Part shown: positions 16,423 through 25,396 of the stretch, piece by piece
How positions within the stretch are numbered: the first letter of the stretch is position 1
How the letters are laid out: each line of letters begins with the position of its first letter
NCBI GenBank assembly: GCA_034717495.1
Contig: JAYELL010000020.1
Location: 1-48,545 of the forward strand
Reading direction: 5' to 3'
DNA: 48,545 bases
Source: Chloroflexota bacterium
Lineage (GTDB): Bacteria > Chloroflexota > Anaerolineae > JAAEKA01
The notes under the pieces: model-generated
Told to the model about the DNA's origin: nothing
Databases searched by the model: none
The model's input: the letters and a program-made list of their open reading frames with translations, nothing else
Translations under genes and position numbers: made by a program

Positions 16423-16450
16423 TTGACAGATCAGCAAAACCGTGCATAAT
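16423..16450 (+). promoter_or_regulatory. Promoter of the feo/DtxR operon
   Basis: TTGACA (16423-16428), 16-bp spacer, CATAAT (16445-16450). The transcription start would fall near 16457, within the dyad at 16450-16465, leaving a leader of about 22 nt with AAAGG 8 nt before the ATG at 16479. Confidence 0.75.
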
Positions 16451-16465
16451 TTAGACCAGACTAAA
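16450..16465. promoter_or_regulatory. Putative DtxR-type operator overlapping the feo promoter
   Basis: TTTAGACCAGACTAAA is a 16-bp dyad whose half-sites match at 6 of 8 positions (TTTAG-x-C). It overlaps the end of the -10 box and the start site, directly before a DtxR-family gene. The TTTAG...CTAAA form resembles MntR/DtxR boxes. Autoregulation by metal-bound repressor is the simplest reading. A further partial half-site, GGTTTAG, follows at 16470. Confidence 0.55.
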
Positions 16466-16478
16466 AAAAGGTTTAGCT

Positions 16479-17150
16479 ATGTATCCTACTTCGGTTTCCG
16501 CGGTACACCAGGACTATCTCAAGGCCATTTACATGCTTGGAGCGAGTGGTCAAGAGGCTTCCAACTCAGCTATTGCTGAGGCAATGGCGGTGGCGCCCGC
16601 GTCCGCGACCAATATGGTCAAGCGGTTGGCTGAGATGGACCTTATTGAATATCGCCCCTATCGGGGTGTTCGCCTGACGCCTGTGGGAGAACAGGTAGCT
16701 CTGGAGACGATCCGGCATCATCGTTTGCTCGAGCTTTTTTTGCACGAGGTCCTGGAGATACCCTGGGAAAAAGTGCATGCGGAGGCCGAGAAGCTGGAGC
16801 ATGCCATTAGTGAAGAGGTGGAAGAAGCAATTGCCCGCAAGCTGGGCTATCCCAGCTTCGACCCTCACGGTGATCCCATTCCTGCCCGGGATGGTTCCAA
16901 GGCATTGGTTGCCGATGTCTTGCTCTCGGAGCTCCCACCGAATCGCCCTGCCTTTGTGACGCGCGTCCTGATTCAGGAGGAAGAGCGATTGCGTTATCTG
17001 GGTGATCTGGGAATCACGCCGGGTGCCAGCCTCACCGTCGTCGATCGGGTACCTTTTGAGGGCCCGTTGATCGTGAGAATTGGCGGGCGAAGTCATGTGC
17101 TGGCCTTTGAGATGGCGGAACATCTGCGGGTGGCCGAACGGGCCAACTGA
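16479..17150 (+). CDS. DtxR/MntR-family metal-dependent transcriptional regulator
   Basis: 223 residues: winged helix (1-72; NSAIAEAMAVAPASATNMVKRLAEMDLIEY then wing YRGVRLTPVG), dimerisation/metal domain (75-140) and a C-terminal FeoA/SH3-like domain (150-220). Metal-ligand positions of the family are conserved: Asp12 (HQDYLKAIYML), His81 and Glu85 (HRLLE), His100, Glu104, Glu107 and His108 (HAEAEKLEH), plus DPHGDPIP. Position 104 is Glu as in MntR, not Cys as in DtxR/IdeR, so the sensed metal could be manganese or iron. The downstream feo genes favour iron. First gene of the operon; it probably binds the dyad at 16450-16465. Confidence 0.93.
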   Translation: MYPTSVSAVHQDYLKAIYMLGASGQEASNSAIAEAMAVAPASATNMVKRLAEMDLIEYRPYRGVRLTPVGEQVALETIRHHRLLELFLHEVLEIPWEKVHAEAEKLEHAISEEVEEAIARKLGYPSFDPHGDPIPARDGSKALVADVLLSELPPNRPAFVTRVLIQEEERLRYLGDLGITPGASLTVVDRVPFEGPLIVRIGGRSHVLAFEMAEHLRVAERAN

Positions 17151-17164
17151 AGACGGAGAAACTC

Positions 17165-18205
17165 ATGTATGATCCCTTGATCGCTCTGGCAATCGCTGGC
17201 ATCCTGGCTGGTGTGCTGGCGGTGCTCTTCTGGCCTGAACGAGGCGTGGTGAGCCGCTGGCGGCGTACCCAGCGGATGACGGAGCGTGTTCTTATCGAGG
17301 ATGCTCTCAAATGCATCCATAAGAGTGAAATGCGGGGCCAGGTGCCAACGGTCGACAGTATTGCCGGGGGGATTCAAGTTCCACGAGACACTGTGGCCGG
17401 AATCCTGGAAATGATGCAAGACCTTGGCCTGGTTGAAACCGGCGAGGGCGAGATACGACTGACGCCTGAGGGCCGGGATGCGGCATTGCGTATCATCCGG
17501 GCCCATCGTCTTTTTGAGCAGTACCTGGCTGACCGCACCAGCTACGACGAGTCTGAGTGGCATGAACGTGCCGAGCGTTATGAACACGCGCTGCAGCTCG
17601 ATGATATCGATGCCCTGTCTGCAAGCCTGGGCAATCCGACCCACGATCCCCATGGCGACCCGATACCCGACTCCACCGGCGATTTTGTCGCCCACGGAGG
17701 GTTGTCCCTGGCCAGCATGTCAGCTGATACCATGGTTCAGATCGTTCACATCGAGGATGAGCCGGATACGGTGTACGCCCAGCTGGTTGCAGAAGGTTTA
17801 TATCCGGGCATGGACGCGTTGATCACAGAGATTTCGCCCCGGCGAATCCGTTTCTGGGCCAATGGTGAGGAACATGTATTGGCACCCTTGCTGGCCGGCA
17901 ACATTTCAGTTGTGCCCCTGGTGCATGAGGCGCGGGCCAGCGATTTGCCGGCCGACAGAGGCCAAACGATGGCGATTCTCGAACTCGGCGAACGAGGAGA
18001 GGTCACTGCGCTATCCCCTCGCATACGGGGTGCGGAGCGTCGCCGGCTTATGGATCTGGGATTGCTGCCAGGAACCATTGTGACCGCAGAACTAAGAAGC
18101 CCGGGGGGCGATCCAACCGCATACCGCATTCGGGATGCGCTGATCGCTCTGCGGGAGGACCAGGCAGAGCAAATCAGTGTCAATAGACTGCCGGAGGTTG
18201 CCTGA
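17165..18205 (+). CDS. Membrane-anchored DtxR-like protein with two FeoA domains
   Basis: 346 residues with an uncommon layout. A transmembrane helix (residues 5-23, LIALAIAGILAGVLAVLFW) is followed by a basic stretch (RWRRTQR). A DtxR-like winged helix (38-105, SIAGGIQVPRDTVAGILEMMQDLGLVE) and the dimerisation/metal domain come next, keeping Asp46, His114, Glu118, His133, Glu137, Glu140 and His141 together with THDPHGDPIP. Two FeoA/SH3-like domains follow (about 183-255 and 265-343; second one ERRRLMDLGLLPGT). All metal-ligand positions seen in the preceding soluble regulator are retained. It lies between that regulator (14 bp) and feoB (1-bp overlap). Inference: a membrane-tethered iron sensor, a FeoA-like partner of FeoB, or both. 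There is no separate feoA in the window. Confidence 0.88.
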   Translation: MYDPLIALAIAGILAGVLAVLFWPERGVVSRWRRTQRMTERVLIEDALKCIHKSEMRGQVPTVDSIAGGIQVPRDTVAGILEMMQDLGLVETGEGEIRLTPEGRDAALRIIRAHRLFEQYLADRTSYDESEWHERAERYEHALQLDDIDALSASLGNPTHDPHGDPIPDSTGDFVAHGGLSLASMSADTMVQIVHIEDEPDTVYAQLVAEGLYPGMDALITEISPRRIRFWANGEEHVLAPLLAGNISVVPLVHEARASDLPADRGQTMAILELGERGEVTALSPRIRGAERRRLMDLGLLPGTIVTAELRSPGGDPTAYRIRDALIALREDQAEQISVNRLPEVA

Positions 18206-19170
18206 TGGCTGAAAACGAAAATGGCAAGAACTTGAAACCAACTGGGGCGGATCGATCTGTCATGTGGCTTGAGGAGGTTGAGCGATTATCAAGCGAGGAT
18301 CAACCCGAAGCGTCGCCTGATGTGACCATCACGATCCAACCCATTCCCGAGAGTTCGGGGGGGTGCGAAAGTTGTGCCGTACACAATGCTGCCAACCTGC
18401 ACAAGTTGGGTGTGGACATGGAGGACTGGGATTACGTTGTCGCTCTGGCGGGCAATCCCAACGTGGGAAAGAGTACTGTATTCAATGCTCTGACAGGTCT
18501 GCGCCAACACACCGGCAATTGGCCGGGCAAAACAGTCGCCCGCGCCGAAGGGGGATACGAGTATGGCGGCGATCGCTACAAACTGGTCGATCTGCCTGGC
18601 ACCTATTCCCTGTTGGCCACCAGCATGGACGAGGAAGTGGCCCGGGACTTCATCCTCTTTGGCCAACCTGACGTTACCCTGGTGGTTGTCGATGCCACGC
18701 GGCTTGAACGCAATCTGAACCTTGTGCTACAGGTGTCGGAGATCACCGACCGCGTCGTGATTGCCCTCAATTTGATCGATGAGGCCCGTCGTCATGGTCT
18801 CACCATCGACCACCGGCGCCTGGCTCGAGATCTGGGGGTACCTGTGGTGCCAATTGCGGCCCGCAGTCGGGAAAATCTTGATGCCCTCTTACAGGCCATT
18901 GCCGAGGTTGCAACGGGAAAAACTGTGGGCAAACCGCATCGGGTCAAGGGGAAGTCTCGCGAGCTGCAAAATGCGGTTACGGAATTGGCAAGCCAGATCG
19001 AAGCTGTCTACCCGGGATTGCCCAACGCCCGCTGGGTTGCGCTACGTTTGCTGGACGGCGACCAGCGAATCATCGATGCGATCCAACGGGGGGAGTTGGG
19101 TGATCTGACCCATGGCGACGCGGAACAACGGGTCCAGGAACTGAACCTGACTCTGGAGCCTGCCAGATGA
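18205..19170 (+). CDS. feoB: FeoB GTPase domain protein (N-terminal half of split FeoB)
   Basis: 321 residues forming the cytosolic G-protein part of the ferrous-iron transporter. G1 GNPNVGKST (83-91), G2 region [10 protein letters not shown]3 DLPGTYSL (from 129), G4 NLID (189-192), G5-like PIAARSREN. The start of the FeoB helical domain ([14 protein letters not shown]) follows, then the protein ends. It has an N-terminal extension with a CxxC pair (Cys54, Cys57; GGCESCAVH) that is not part of the classic G domain. GTP binding gates the membrane half encoded next. The start ATG overlaps the previous TGA; the end overlaps the permease gene by 4 bp (ATGA). Confidence 0.94.
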   Translation: MAENENGKNLKPTGADRSVMWLEEVERLSSEDQPEASPDVTITIQPIPESSGGCESCAVHNAANLHKLGVDMEDWDYVVALAGNPNVGKSTVFNALTGLRQHTGNWPGKTVARAEGGYEYGGDRYKLVDLPGTYSLLATSMDEEVARDFILFGQPDVTLVVVDATRLERNLNLVLQVSEITDRVVIALNLIDEARRHGLTIDHRRLARDLGVPVVPIAARSRENLDALLQAIAEVATGKTVGKPHRVKGKSRELQNAVTELASQIEAVYPGLPNARWVALRLLDGDQRIIDAIQRGELGDLTHGDAEQRVQELNLTLEPAR

Positions 19171-20606
19171 GTGATACAATCAATACCTATACACCTGACA
19201 CCATACTCGATACCGCGCGATCGATGCGCTGGGAGATGGGAACTGACTATCATCAGACGTTGATGGAGGATCTTTACAGCGATGCCGCCACCATTGCCGG
19301 CCGGGCAGTAACCCGGCCCGATCAGAAGCCCCGCTTCGATCTGGATCATACCATAGATCGCCTGGTCACCAGCCGGCTCTTCGGCTTTCCGATCATGATC
19401 CTGCTGTTTACCGTGATATTCTGGCTTACGATCAGTGGCGCCAATGTGCCTTCGGCCATGCTCGCCGATCTGTTGATTGGCACGATTTATCCCTGGCTGC
19501 ACGAAGTTGCCAATGCCATCGGAATGCCCTGGTGGTTGAGCGGTTTTCTCATCGACGGCATGTACCTGGCGACAGCCTGGGTCGTAAGCGTGATGCTTCC
19601 CCCGATGGCTATATTCTTCCCGTTGTTTACGCTGTTGGAGGACTTCGGCTATCTGCCGAGGGTGGCTTTCAATCTGGACAACATTTTTCGCAAGTCGGGC
19701 GCCCACGGCAAACAGTCGTTGAGCATGATGATGGGCTTTGGCTGCAACGCCGCGGGGGTGATCTCAACCCGCATCATCGATAGTCCCCGGGAACGACTGG
19801 TGGCGATTATCACCAACAACTTTTCCCTCTGCAACGGGCGGTGGCCTACCCAAATTCTGGTTGCCACGCTGTTCATCGGTGCACTGGTGCCGGCCCACGT
19901 GGCCGGGCTGGTGTCGGCGCTGGCGGTGGTGGGGATTGCCGCTCTGGGCATTCTTTTGACCTTTGTGCTTTCGTGGAGCCTCTCCCGCGGCGTGCTGAAG
20001 GGAGAAGCCTCCACCTACAGCCTGGAGTTGCCCCCCTACCGGCCACCACGGATATTGCAGACGCTGTATACCTCGATCATCGACCGCACGATCCCTGTCC
20101 TCTGGCGCGCCATTCTGTTTGCACTGCCGGCCGGCGCCGTCATATGGCTGATCTCCAACGTCACCGTCGGCGGAACGTCAATCGCCGAATACATGATCGA
20201 TTTCTTGAATCCGTTGGGATTGCTTCTCGGCCTGAACGGGGTCATCCTTGTGGCCTTTATCGTCGCCATTCCGGCCAATGAAATCGTCATTCCCACGATT
20301 CTCATGCTGACTGTGTTGGTGTCTGGCTTTTCCGGAGCGGGAGCGGGCGCCGGGGTAATGTTCGAACTGGATTCGGCCGTGCAAACCAAGGCCGTGTTAG
20401 TCGCCGGCGGCTGGACATTGTTAACAGCGATCAGCGTCATGTTGTTCAGTCTGATCCACAACCCTTGCAGCACGACGATCTACACCATCTTCAAGGAAAC
20501 GGGAAGTAAAAGATGGACGACTGTGTCGGCGCTGCTGCCGCTGGCTCTGGGGTTTCTGGTGACTTTTGTGGTGGCCCAGGTGTGGCGTTTGTTGGGTGGG
20601 GTCTGA
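19167..20606 (+). CDS. feoB: FeoB membrane permease (C-terminal half of split FeoB)
   Basis: 479 residues; about eight to ten transmembrane segments with the Gate domains that carry Fe2+ across the membrane. The N-terminal 70 residues continue the FeoB helical domain ([27 protein letters not shown] matches the usual TDKIDRIVTNRILGLPI region). Gate motifs: [65 protein letters not shown] and [16 protein letters not shown]. The classic FeoB second-gate motif MSCGAKLPVY is replaced by [11 protein letters not shown], which retains a Cys. The 4-bp ATGA overlap with the GTPase gene and the intact N-terminus argue for a natural split, not a frameshift. Confidence 0.94.
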   Translation: MSDTINTYTPDTILDTARSMRWEMGTDYHQTLMEDLYSDAATIAGRAVTRPDQKPRFDLDHTIDRLVTSRLFGFPIMILLFTVIFWLTISGANVPSAMLADLLIGTIYPWLHEVANAIGMPWWLSGFLIDGMYLATAWVVSVMLPPMAIFFPLFTLLEDFGYLPRVAFNLDNIFRKSGAHGKQSLSMMMGFGCNAAGVISTRIIDSPRERLVAIITNNFSLCNGRWPTQILVATLFIGALVPAHVAGLVSALAVVGIAALGILLTFVLSWSLSRGVLKGEASTYSLELPPYRPPRILQTLYTSIIDRTIPVLWRAILFALPAGAVIWLISNVTVGGTSIAEYMIDFLNPLGLLLGLNGVILVAFIVAIPANEIVIPTILMLTVLVSGFSGAGAGAGVMFELDSAVQTKAVLVAGGWTLLTAISVMLFSLIHNPCSTTIYTIFKETGSKRWTTVSALLPLALGFLVTFVVAQVWRLLGGV

Positions 20607-21041
20607 TAAGGACTCGACTATCTGCCAGAACTGATCCGCATAGCGATCAACAGTGCCGTGCAAGTTCCTTGATGATATGCTGCCCAAAAAATGCGCCCGG
20701 TCACTTGGTTTACAAACAATGGACACATGGATTTCTGAACCCATTGTTCAACTGCTCAAACATAAGGCCGGGGAATGATTATCTCATGTTACGTACCTGC
20801 TCTACGCAGCTAGCTCTCACCTCTCGGTGGCCTTACCTAGCTAGCTCACGCACCGTCTGCTGACGTCTCGCATCGCTTGCTAGCGTCACGGTACGCCTGC
20901 TGCCGTGGCGTGCTGACGTGGCGTGCTGGCGAGGCTCAGGATGTCATTTGACTCCTGTTTTTGCCAGGTGCGTAGCTCCAGTGATCAAGGCAGGAAGCAA
21001 CTCCTGGATTGCGCTGATTGACTGCTCAATCCCTGGCTTCA
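20607..21041. other. Intergenic region dominated by family 2 repeats
   Basis: No gene is supported in these 435 bases. 20791-20836 is a degenerate unit and 20837-20935 a better copy of the CTAGCTCACGCACCG family 2 repeat. A hairpin TCCCTG/CAGGGA (21030-21048) followed by TTTTT (21052-21056) could end plus-strand transcripts from the feo operon, though it overlaps the 3' end of the convergent gene. Confidence 0.5.
20837..20935. repeat. Family 2 interspersed repeat, copy 2
   Basis: It begins CTAGCTAGCTCACGCACCG, continues with CTGCTGACGT words, and ends GCGTGCTGGCGAGG, closely matching the 101-bp insert at 8901-9001. It is followed by CTCAGGATG, which also borders the copy near 48200. Confidence 0.65.
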
Positions 21042-21056
21042 TCAGGGAGGCTTTTT
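21030..21056 (+). terminator. Possible terminator of the feo operon
   Basis: A 6-bp stem TCCCTG/CAGGGA with a 7-nt loop is followed by GGC and five T residues. It lies 424 bp beyond feoB and slightly overlaps the convergent gene end, so the assignment is weak. Confidence 0.3.
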
Positions 21057-21710
21057 CCGGGATCGCTTCGCCAATCGGGCGACCGTATCGCTTACTGCAG
21101 GATCGCCCTTGAACAACGCCAGGATTTCCCGGAGAAGATCGATCTTGCCGGGATCAGTCTCGAAGCGGGCACTCCTCAATACCAGGTTTGTCAATGCCGC
21201 CTCGCGCCTGGTCATCAGGGCGATCACGAGATAGTGATAGAGGTCCAGATCGCTGAGAGTGAGCAGCGACTCCTCCAGGAAATCGAGGGCCTGGGGGCCC
21301 TCTTCATGTTCCAGCAACAGATCGTAAAGACCAACCAGGATCGCGCTGTTTTTGGTATCCTTGAAACGGCCGATGATGGCGGGTAGGAGTGTGGTCGGAA
21401 TGCCGGTCAAGTTGCGCAGACACTCGGAGGTTACTTCGGGTAGGGTACCGCTGCCGCTCATGGCATACATGAAAAGGACAAGAATCTGATCCTGGCTACC
21501 CAGGATGCGAACGGCGGTCAGCGCCGGCTCTCCCGACATGTCATCGCTGTGAGGATCCACCATCAGTCGGGCCGCATGGTACCCAGCCAGGTGGTCGGCG
21601 ATGTCGTTCAGGATGAACAGGGCACCTGCCCGCAGCAGAATGCCCTCTTCCTGTTCTCTTCTCGTTTGATCGAAATCGTTCATTTGCCCTCTTCCATCAG
21701 CAGGGGTCAT
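21042..21710 (-). CDS. Helical protein of unknown function in an ABC exporter operon
   Basis: 222 residues, with no signal or membrane segment and predicted almost wholly alpha-helical. Repeated two-helix units (LLPAIIGRFKDTKNSAILVGLYDLLLEHEEGPQALDFLEESLLTLSDLD) suggest a HEAT-like or armadillo-like solenoid. The ATG at 21710 overlaps the permease stop (ATGA). An internal ATG at 21683 (MNDFDQTRREQ) has AGAGGG just upstream and may be the true start. It is the last gene of the ATPase-permease operon, so a role with the exporter is plausible, but no family is recognised. Confidence 0.75.
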   Translation of the reverse strand: MTPADGRGQMNDFDQTRREQEEGILLRAGALFILNDIADHLAGYHAARLMVDPHSDDMSGEPALTAVRILGSQDQILVLFMYAMSGSGTLPEVTSECLRNLTGIPTTLLPAIIGRFKDTKNSAILVGLYDLLLEHEEGPQALDFLEESLLTLSDLDLYHYLVIALMTRREAALTNLVLRSARFETDPGKIDLLREILALFKGDPAVSDTVARLAKRSRKKPP

Positions 21711-23398
21711 GACTCACCCAAAGCAAACCAGGCATTTTCGACCTGTCTGGCAATCCAGCGACAAATCAACCAGGTGAGAGCCACCAACAGCAACAGGCCA
21801 ACAAGGACGAATAACAGCGAAAACGCGGGCCAGATTGCGCTGAGCATGAAAGGAATCAGGGCGATTCCGCCGGTTATCACGGCAAATATGACGGTGGAAA
21901 TAAGATTATAGAGTCGTGCCCGCCCGGTCGTCATCCGTCGTGGATCTTCCCAGTCCAGCTTGGGGTAGAGGAAGCCCAACCCAACCGATAGCGCCATCAA
22001 GCCGTAGCCAATGATCAATAAACACAGCCAGGCATAAAACGCCCATGCCGGACTGAATCGAGTCAGAAACCAGCTGGCGATCAGAAGCAGGCTGACCAGA
22101 ACGCCGAAAGGCGCCACGACGCCCATGAGTTTCGCCCGGAATACCTGCCGCGGCGACACCGGTGCTGCCTTGAGAATGTAAAAGGACTTTCCTTCCAGGG
22201 CCAGTGCCGTGATGGCTGTCTGGGACATGGTTGACCAACCGATGAATAACAAAATGCCCGATGTCATGACGCCAGGGCTGAAGGCTCGCGTCACCCAGGC
22301 GAATTGATCAGGAATGCCCCCCATTTCTGCCATGTCCATGATACTGCCGCCCTCCTGGGGGCGCAAAATCAGAAAGGCAAATACTCCGGCGAAGACTACC
22401 CCGGAAAAAAGGGTAACCAGCTGACGGGAATCGCGCACCCGCAGCAGCCAATCCTTGAGCGCGATAGTTGCATCCAACGAGTTGCCACCAAATACGCCCG
22501 CCCTCTGCTCGTAACCGCGTCTTTTTCCAGCAGAACCCTGCATCTTCAGCCAGCCCGAGAGGTAGAGTCGGTTGGCCAGCAGCGCCGTGACGATGAAGAG
22601 GCCTACCGTGATCAGGAGAAACGCCAGAATTCCGCCCAGGGCGTCGGTTACCCGGCCCTGGGATAGCTGGATCAGGCTGTTTCCGGCCCACATCGAGGGC
22701 AATGGTAAGCCTTCAAGCGAGTCGAAGATCTGTTCAATGGACTGAGCTGCGCCTGGATCGAATCCATTGCGGCCGCCGAGGAAACGGGGGATCTGAAAGG
22801 CGATTGCGATCAGCAGACCGATGAGAATGCTTGCAGCGCCCAGGTATTCCGATAGCCGGTTGGCCGGCAGGACACGAACCAGCAGCATGGCGATCAGCGC
22901 GCCGGCGGCCAGGCCAAAAAGGGGAGCTACCAGAAGCAACAGGGTTCCCACCACGAAGTAGGGGATTGCCAATCCGGCCCCGATGCCGTATCCGATGAGT
23001 GCTGGAACCGTCAGTGCCAGCGTCGAAAGCACAGTGGTCGGCAAACGGCTGACCAGTTTGGCCGTCATCACGGATTGGGTGTGAATCGGCGCAACAATCA
23101 ATCGTTCCAGGTCGCCGCTCAGAAACAGGCCACGGATCGCCTGGTTGATTCCCACAATCAGCACACCAAAGAGCGCCATGGTCAGGAGCAGGCCGGGAAT
23201 GGTGCCCGAATTGATGCGAAACAATGGGCCCGACGCACTGGTCAATTGCCCAAACAGGTAGCCGGCGGCGCCAGAGAAAGCGACCATCATCAGCGCGAGG
23301 GCATAACCGAACAGGCGGCCCACCAGCGGAATCTTTGTATTGTCCCTCCGGTCCAGGGTCCAGTAAAGGCGGAAGAGCAGCAACGTATCACGAAACAT
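21707..23398 (-). CDS. ABC-2 type transporter permease
   Basis: 563 residues from the ATG at 23398 (MFRDTLLLFRLYWTLDRRD), preceded by AAGGA and overlapping the ATPase stop by 11 bp. There are about 12 hydrophobic segments in two six-helix halves. The first half holds the coupling-helix-like stretch NQAIRGLFLSGDLERLIVAPIHTQSV; the second has ALEGKSFYILKAAPVSPRQVFRAK, the equivalent region. The LxxLxxxPI pattern (gate-length and cofactor ABC-2 permeases, sometimes annotated as putative exporters) suggests an internally duplicated permease working with the upstream ATPase. The exported substrate is unknown. Confidence 0.88.
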   Translation of the reverse strand: MFRDTLLLFRLYWTLDRRDNTKIPLVGRLFGYALALMMVAFSGAAGYLFGQLTSASGPLFRINSGTIPGLLLTMALFGVLIVGINQAIRGLFLSGDLERLIVAPIHTQSVMTAKLVSRLPTTVLSTLALTVPALIGYGIGAGLAIPYFVVGTLLLLVAPLFGLAAGALIAMLLVRVLPANRLSEYLGAASILIGLLIAIAFQIPRFLGGRNGFDPGAAQSIEQIFDSLEGLPLPSMWAGNSLIQLSQGRVTDALGGILAFLLITVGLFIVTALLANRLYLSGWLKMQGSAGKRRGYEQRAGVFGGNSLDATIALKDWLLRVRDSRQLVTLFSGVVFAGVFAFLILRPQEGGSIMDMAEMGGIPDQFAWVTRAFSPGVMTSGILLFIGWSTMSQTAITALALEGKSFYILKAAPVSPRQVFRAKLMGVVAPFGVLVSLLLIASWFLTRFSPAWAFYAWLCLLIIGYGLMALSVGLGFLYPKLDWEDPRRMTTGRARLYNLISTVIFAVITGGIALIPFMLSAIWPAFSLLFVLVGLLLLVALTWLICRWIARQVENAWFALGES

Positions 23399-24161
23399 CG
23401 TTGGCCAGTTCCTTGACCAGGTCATCCACATCCCGGCCGCCGGTCATTTCCAGGAAGATATCTTCCAGCGAATCGTCAGTGCCACGCATGCCGGTAAGTT
23501 CGGTAACGGGGGCATCGGCGATGATTTTGCCCTTGTTGATGATGATCGCCCGATCGCACATGTTCTCAGCGATCTCCAGAATGTGGGTGGAAAAGAAGAC
23601 GGCATTGCCGCGATCTCGTTGCTGTACCATGATATCCTTGATCAGGCGCGCTGACCTGGGATCGAGGCCCACGGTGGGTTCGTCCATGAAGATGATCCTG
23701 GGGTTGTGGATGAGAGCACCGGCAATGGCGGTTTTTTGCTGCATGCCGTGGCTGAAACCTTCCAGGTAATTGCCTGCCGAGTCGGTCAGATCGAAGAGGT
23801 CGAGCAAGCGTTTGATGCGGCGCTCGGCTGCATCGCCGGGCACGCGGTAAAGCTGTCCCATGAAGCGAAGATATTCGGTGGCCTTCAGCTTGCCGTAGAG
23901 ATTCGGTGTGTCGGGCACATAGCCGATGACTGCCTTGGCCGCCATCGGGTCCTGTTCCATATCGTGTCCGTCGATCACCACCGTGCCGGGGTCGGGACGC
24001 AACAACCCGGTAAGCATTTTGAGCGTGGTAGTCTTTCCTGCGCCGTTGGGGCCCAGGAATCCTACAATCTCACCTGGACGAACCGTGAAACTGATATCAT
24101 CCACTGCGGCGACATCGCCGTAGAGCTTGGTCAGGTTGGAGGCATCAAGGAGGTCTGTCAT
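23388..24161 (-). CDS. ABC transporter ATP-binding protein (ABC-2 exporter)
   Basis: 257 residues from the ATG at 24161, which has GGAG 7 nt upstream; an open 5' extension to 24236 lacks this. Walker A GPNGAGKTT, Q-loop region IGYVPDTPNLYGKLKATEYLRF, signature FSHGMQQKTAIAGAL (a variant of LSGGQ), Walker B IIFMDEPTVGLDP, switch His STHILE. It is the CcmA/NatA-like subfamily that drives ABC-2 permeases, energising export or membrane remodelling with the downstream permease. It heads the three-gene operon. Confidence 0.94.
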   Translation of the reverse strand: MTDLLDASNLTKLYGDVAAVDDISFTVRPGEIVGFLGPNGAGKTTTLKMLTGLLRPDPGTVVIDGHDMEQDPMAAKAVIGYVPDTPNLYGKLKATEYLRFMGQLYRVPGDAAERRIKRLLDLFDLTDSAGNYLEGFSHGMQQKTAIAGALIHNPRIIFMDEPTVGLDPRSARLIKDIMVQQRDRGNAVFFSTHILEIAENMCDRAIIINKGKIIADAPVTELTGMRGTDDSLEDIFLEMTGGRDVDDLVKELANDVS

Positions 24162-24561
24162 TCTTTGCTCCAAAAGGGTATGGTCGGTGTCAGAAGCGCT
24201 GGTGCAAGGCGCGGGAACCAGGTAACCAGGTGACATTGTAACCCAGGTTCTCGGTTTGCGAAAAAGGGTCCACTTGCTGCAACCGTGTGCCCCCGGCGAT
24301 GGAACAGGTAGCGTGTGGGTCGTGGAGCGACTGTGATTTGCTGAACCAGACAGAATCGGGTATTCTAGGGTGCTTCCCGTTAGAAATCAGGTTACTACTC
24401 AGGCTCGGCAGGAAATGGAAAAACCGGGATTGCCTGAGCAGTTACCGCAGATCAATCAAAAAAAGATCAGCGATCTCTGCGCCGAAGGTCTGCGTAATCA
24501 GCGTTCCTCTGGCTTGTCCAGGTTGGGAAAGGGCAGCCGATTCAAATGGGAGTGATGTATC
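24162..24561. other. Divergent intergenic region with a family 1 repeat
   Basis: The region separates the ABC exporter operon (minus) from the Yip1/TAXI operon (plus). 24443-24522 is a copy of repeat family 1. No further gene is supported; short frames here have no protein-like features. Confidence 0.5.
24443..24522. repeat. Family 1 interspersed repeat, copy B (uninterrupted)
   Basis: It reads as the reverse complement of 8843-8900 plus the start of the right arm at 9002 onward: ...GATCAATCAAAAAAAGATC...GCGCCGAAGGTCTGCG...CTCTGGCTTGTCCAG. The A-run next to GATC is continuous here, giving the empty-site version of the locus at 8.9 kb. Confidence 0.7.
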
Positions 24562-25392
24562 ATGACAGAGTCTCCTGAGCAAACGTCGGGCGGGAAACAG
24601 GCCAGACAACTCGCGCTTGCCAGGTGGGAGATGGCAGGCAAGCCCATGGTGCTGGCACAACGGGCCTTGCTGATGGATGAGCAAGCCTACCTGGCCGTAC
24701 GTGAGCATCCGAATGCGCTATCGCGTGGTTTCGTGGTCCTGCTGCTGTCGCTGATCGCGGTGCTGGTAGCCCGACTGATAGGCATGGGCCTGGGCTGGCT
24801 TACGATGCCCCGCGTCGATGAAATACAGCGAGGTATGGAGAGTGCGTTGACAGAATGGACCTGGTATGCCAACCAGGTCGCCGCCGATCCCGGTTTCGCG
24901 GACCAATTCCAACAGGCTTACGACGGGATATGGCAGCTGGTCAGGGTAGCCACCGGTTACCCCTCTGCGGCCGGAATCGGTGCCCTGGTCACGTTCCTGG
25001 TGATCACAGGGATCAGTTGGCTACTTTTTGGCTTAACTGCCCACCTGATTGCCCGCTGGTTTGGCGGCGAGGCAAGCCTGGGACAGTTCCTGGGTGTGCT
25101 GGCTCTGGCTTACACACCGATCTTATTGACCATTATTCCCATGATACCTGGGGCCTCCATTTCACCGCTCCTGGTGTTCCTGGCCATCCTCGTCCTGAAG
25201 TATCTGGCCGTTAAATGCACCTATGGGTTATCGCCGGGATATGGCCTGGCGATCGTTCTGCTACCATATTTGATCGGTCTGATTATCCTGACAGCTCTGG
25301 TACTGCTGGCCGTTGCCCTTGGGCTCAACCAGATACCGTTTGTCAACGATATCCTGCACTCGCTGCGCATCCTTGGCATTCTGTGGGGATAG
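24562..25392 (+). CDS. Yip1-like membrane protein
   Basis: 276 residues: a soluble N-terminus of about 55, a transmembrane helix (FVVLLLSLIAVLVARLIGMGLGWL), an extracytoplasmic-looking helical loop (about 75-125), and a cluster of four transmembrane helices (about 130-270) with the spacing and FGGEASLGQFLGVLALAYTP motif of the Yip1 domain. Bacterial Yip1 proteins are of unknown function. The gene starts a plus-strand operon with a second Yip1-like protein 4 bp downstream and a TAXI protein after that. Confidence 0.8.
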   Translation: MTESPEQTSGGKQARQLALARWEMAGKPMVLAQRALLMDEQAYLAVREHPNALSRGFVVLLLSLIAVLVARLIGMGLGWLTMPRVDEIQRGMESALTEWTWYANQVAADPGFADQFQQAYDGIWQLVRVATGYPSAAGIGALVTFLVITGISWLLFGLTAHLIARWFGGEASLGQFLGVLALAYTPILLTIIPMIPGASISPLLVFLAILVLKYLAVKCTYGLSPGYGLAIVLLPYLIGLIILTALVLLAVALGLNQIPFVNDILHSLRILGILWG

Positions 25393-25396
25393 GGCT

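Noticed and set aside
19160-19175. Sequencing frameshift as the cause of split feoB
   Set aside because: The ATGA overlap, a plausible start and intact domain boundaries favour two real genes, though comparison with relatives would settle it.
20607-21041. tRNA or small RNA gene in the repeat-rich gap
   Set aside because: No cloverleaf or other recognisable RNA fold was found; the hairpins belong to the dispersed repeat.
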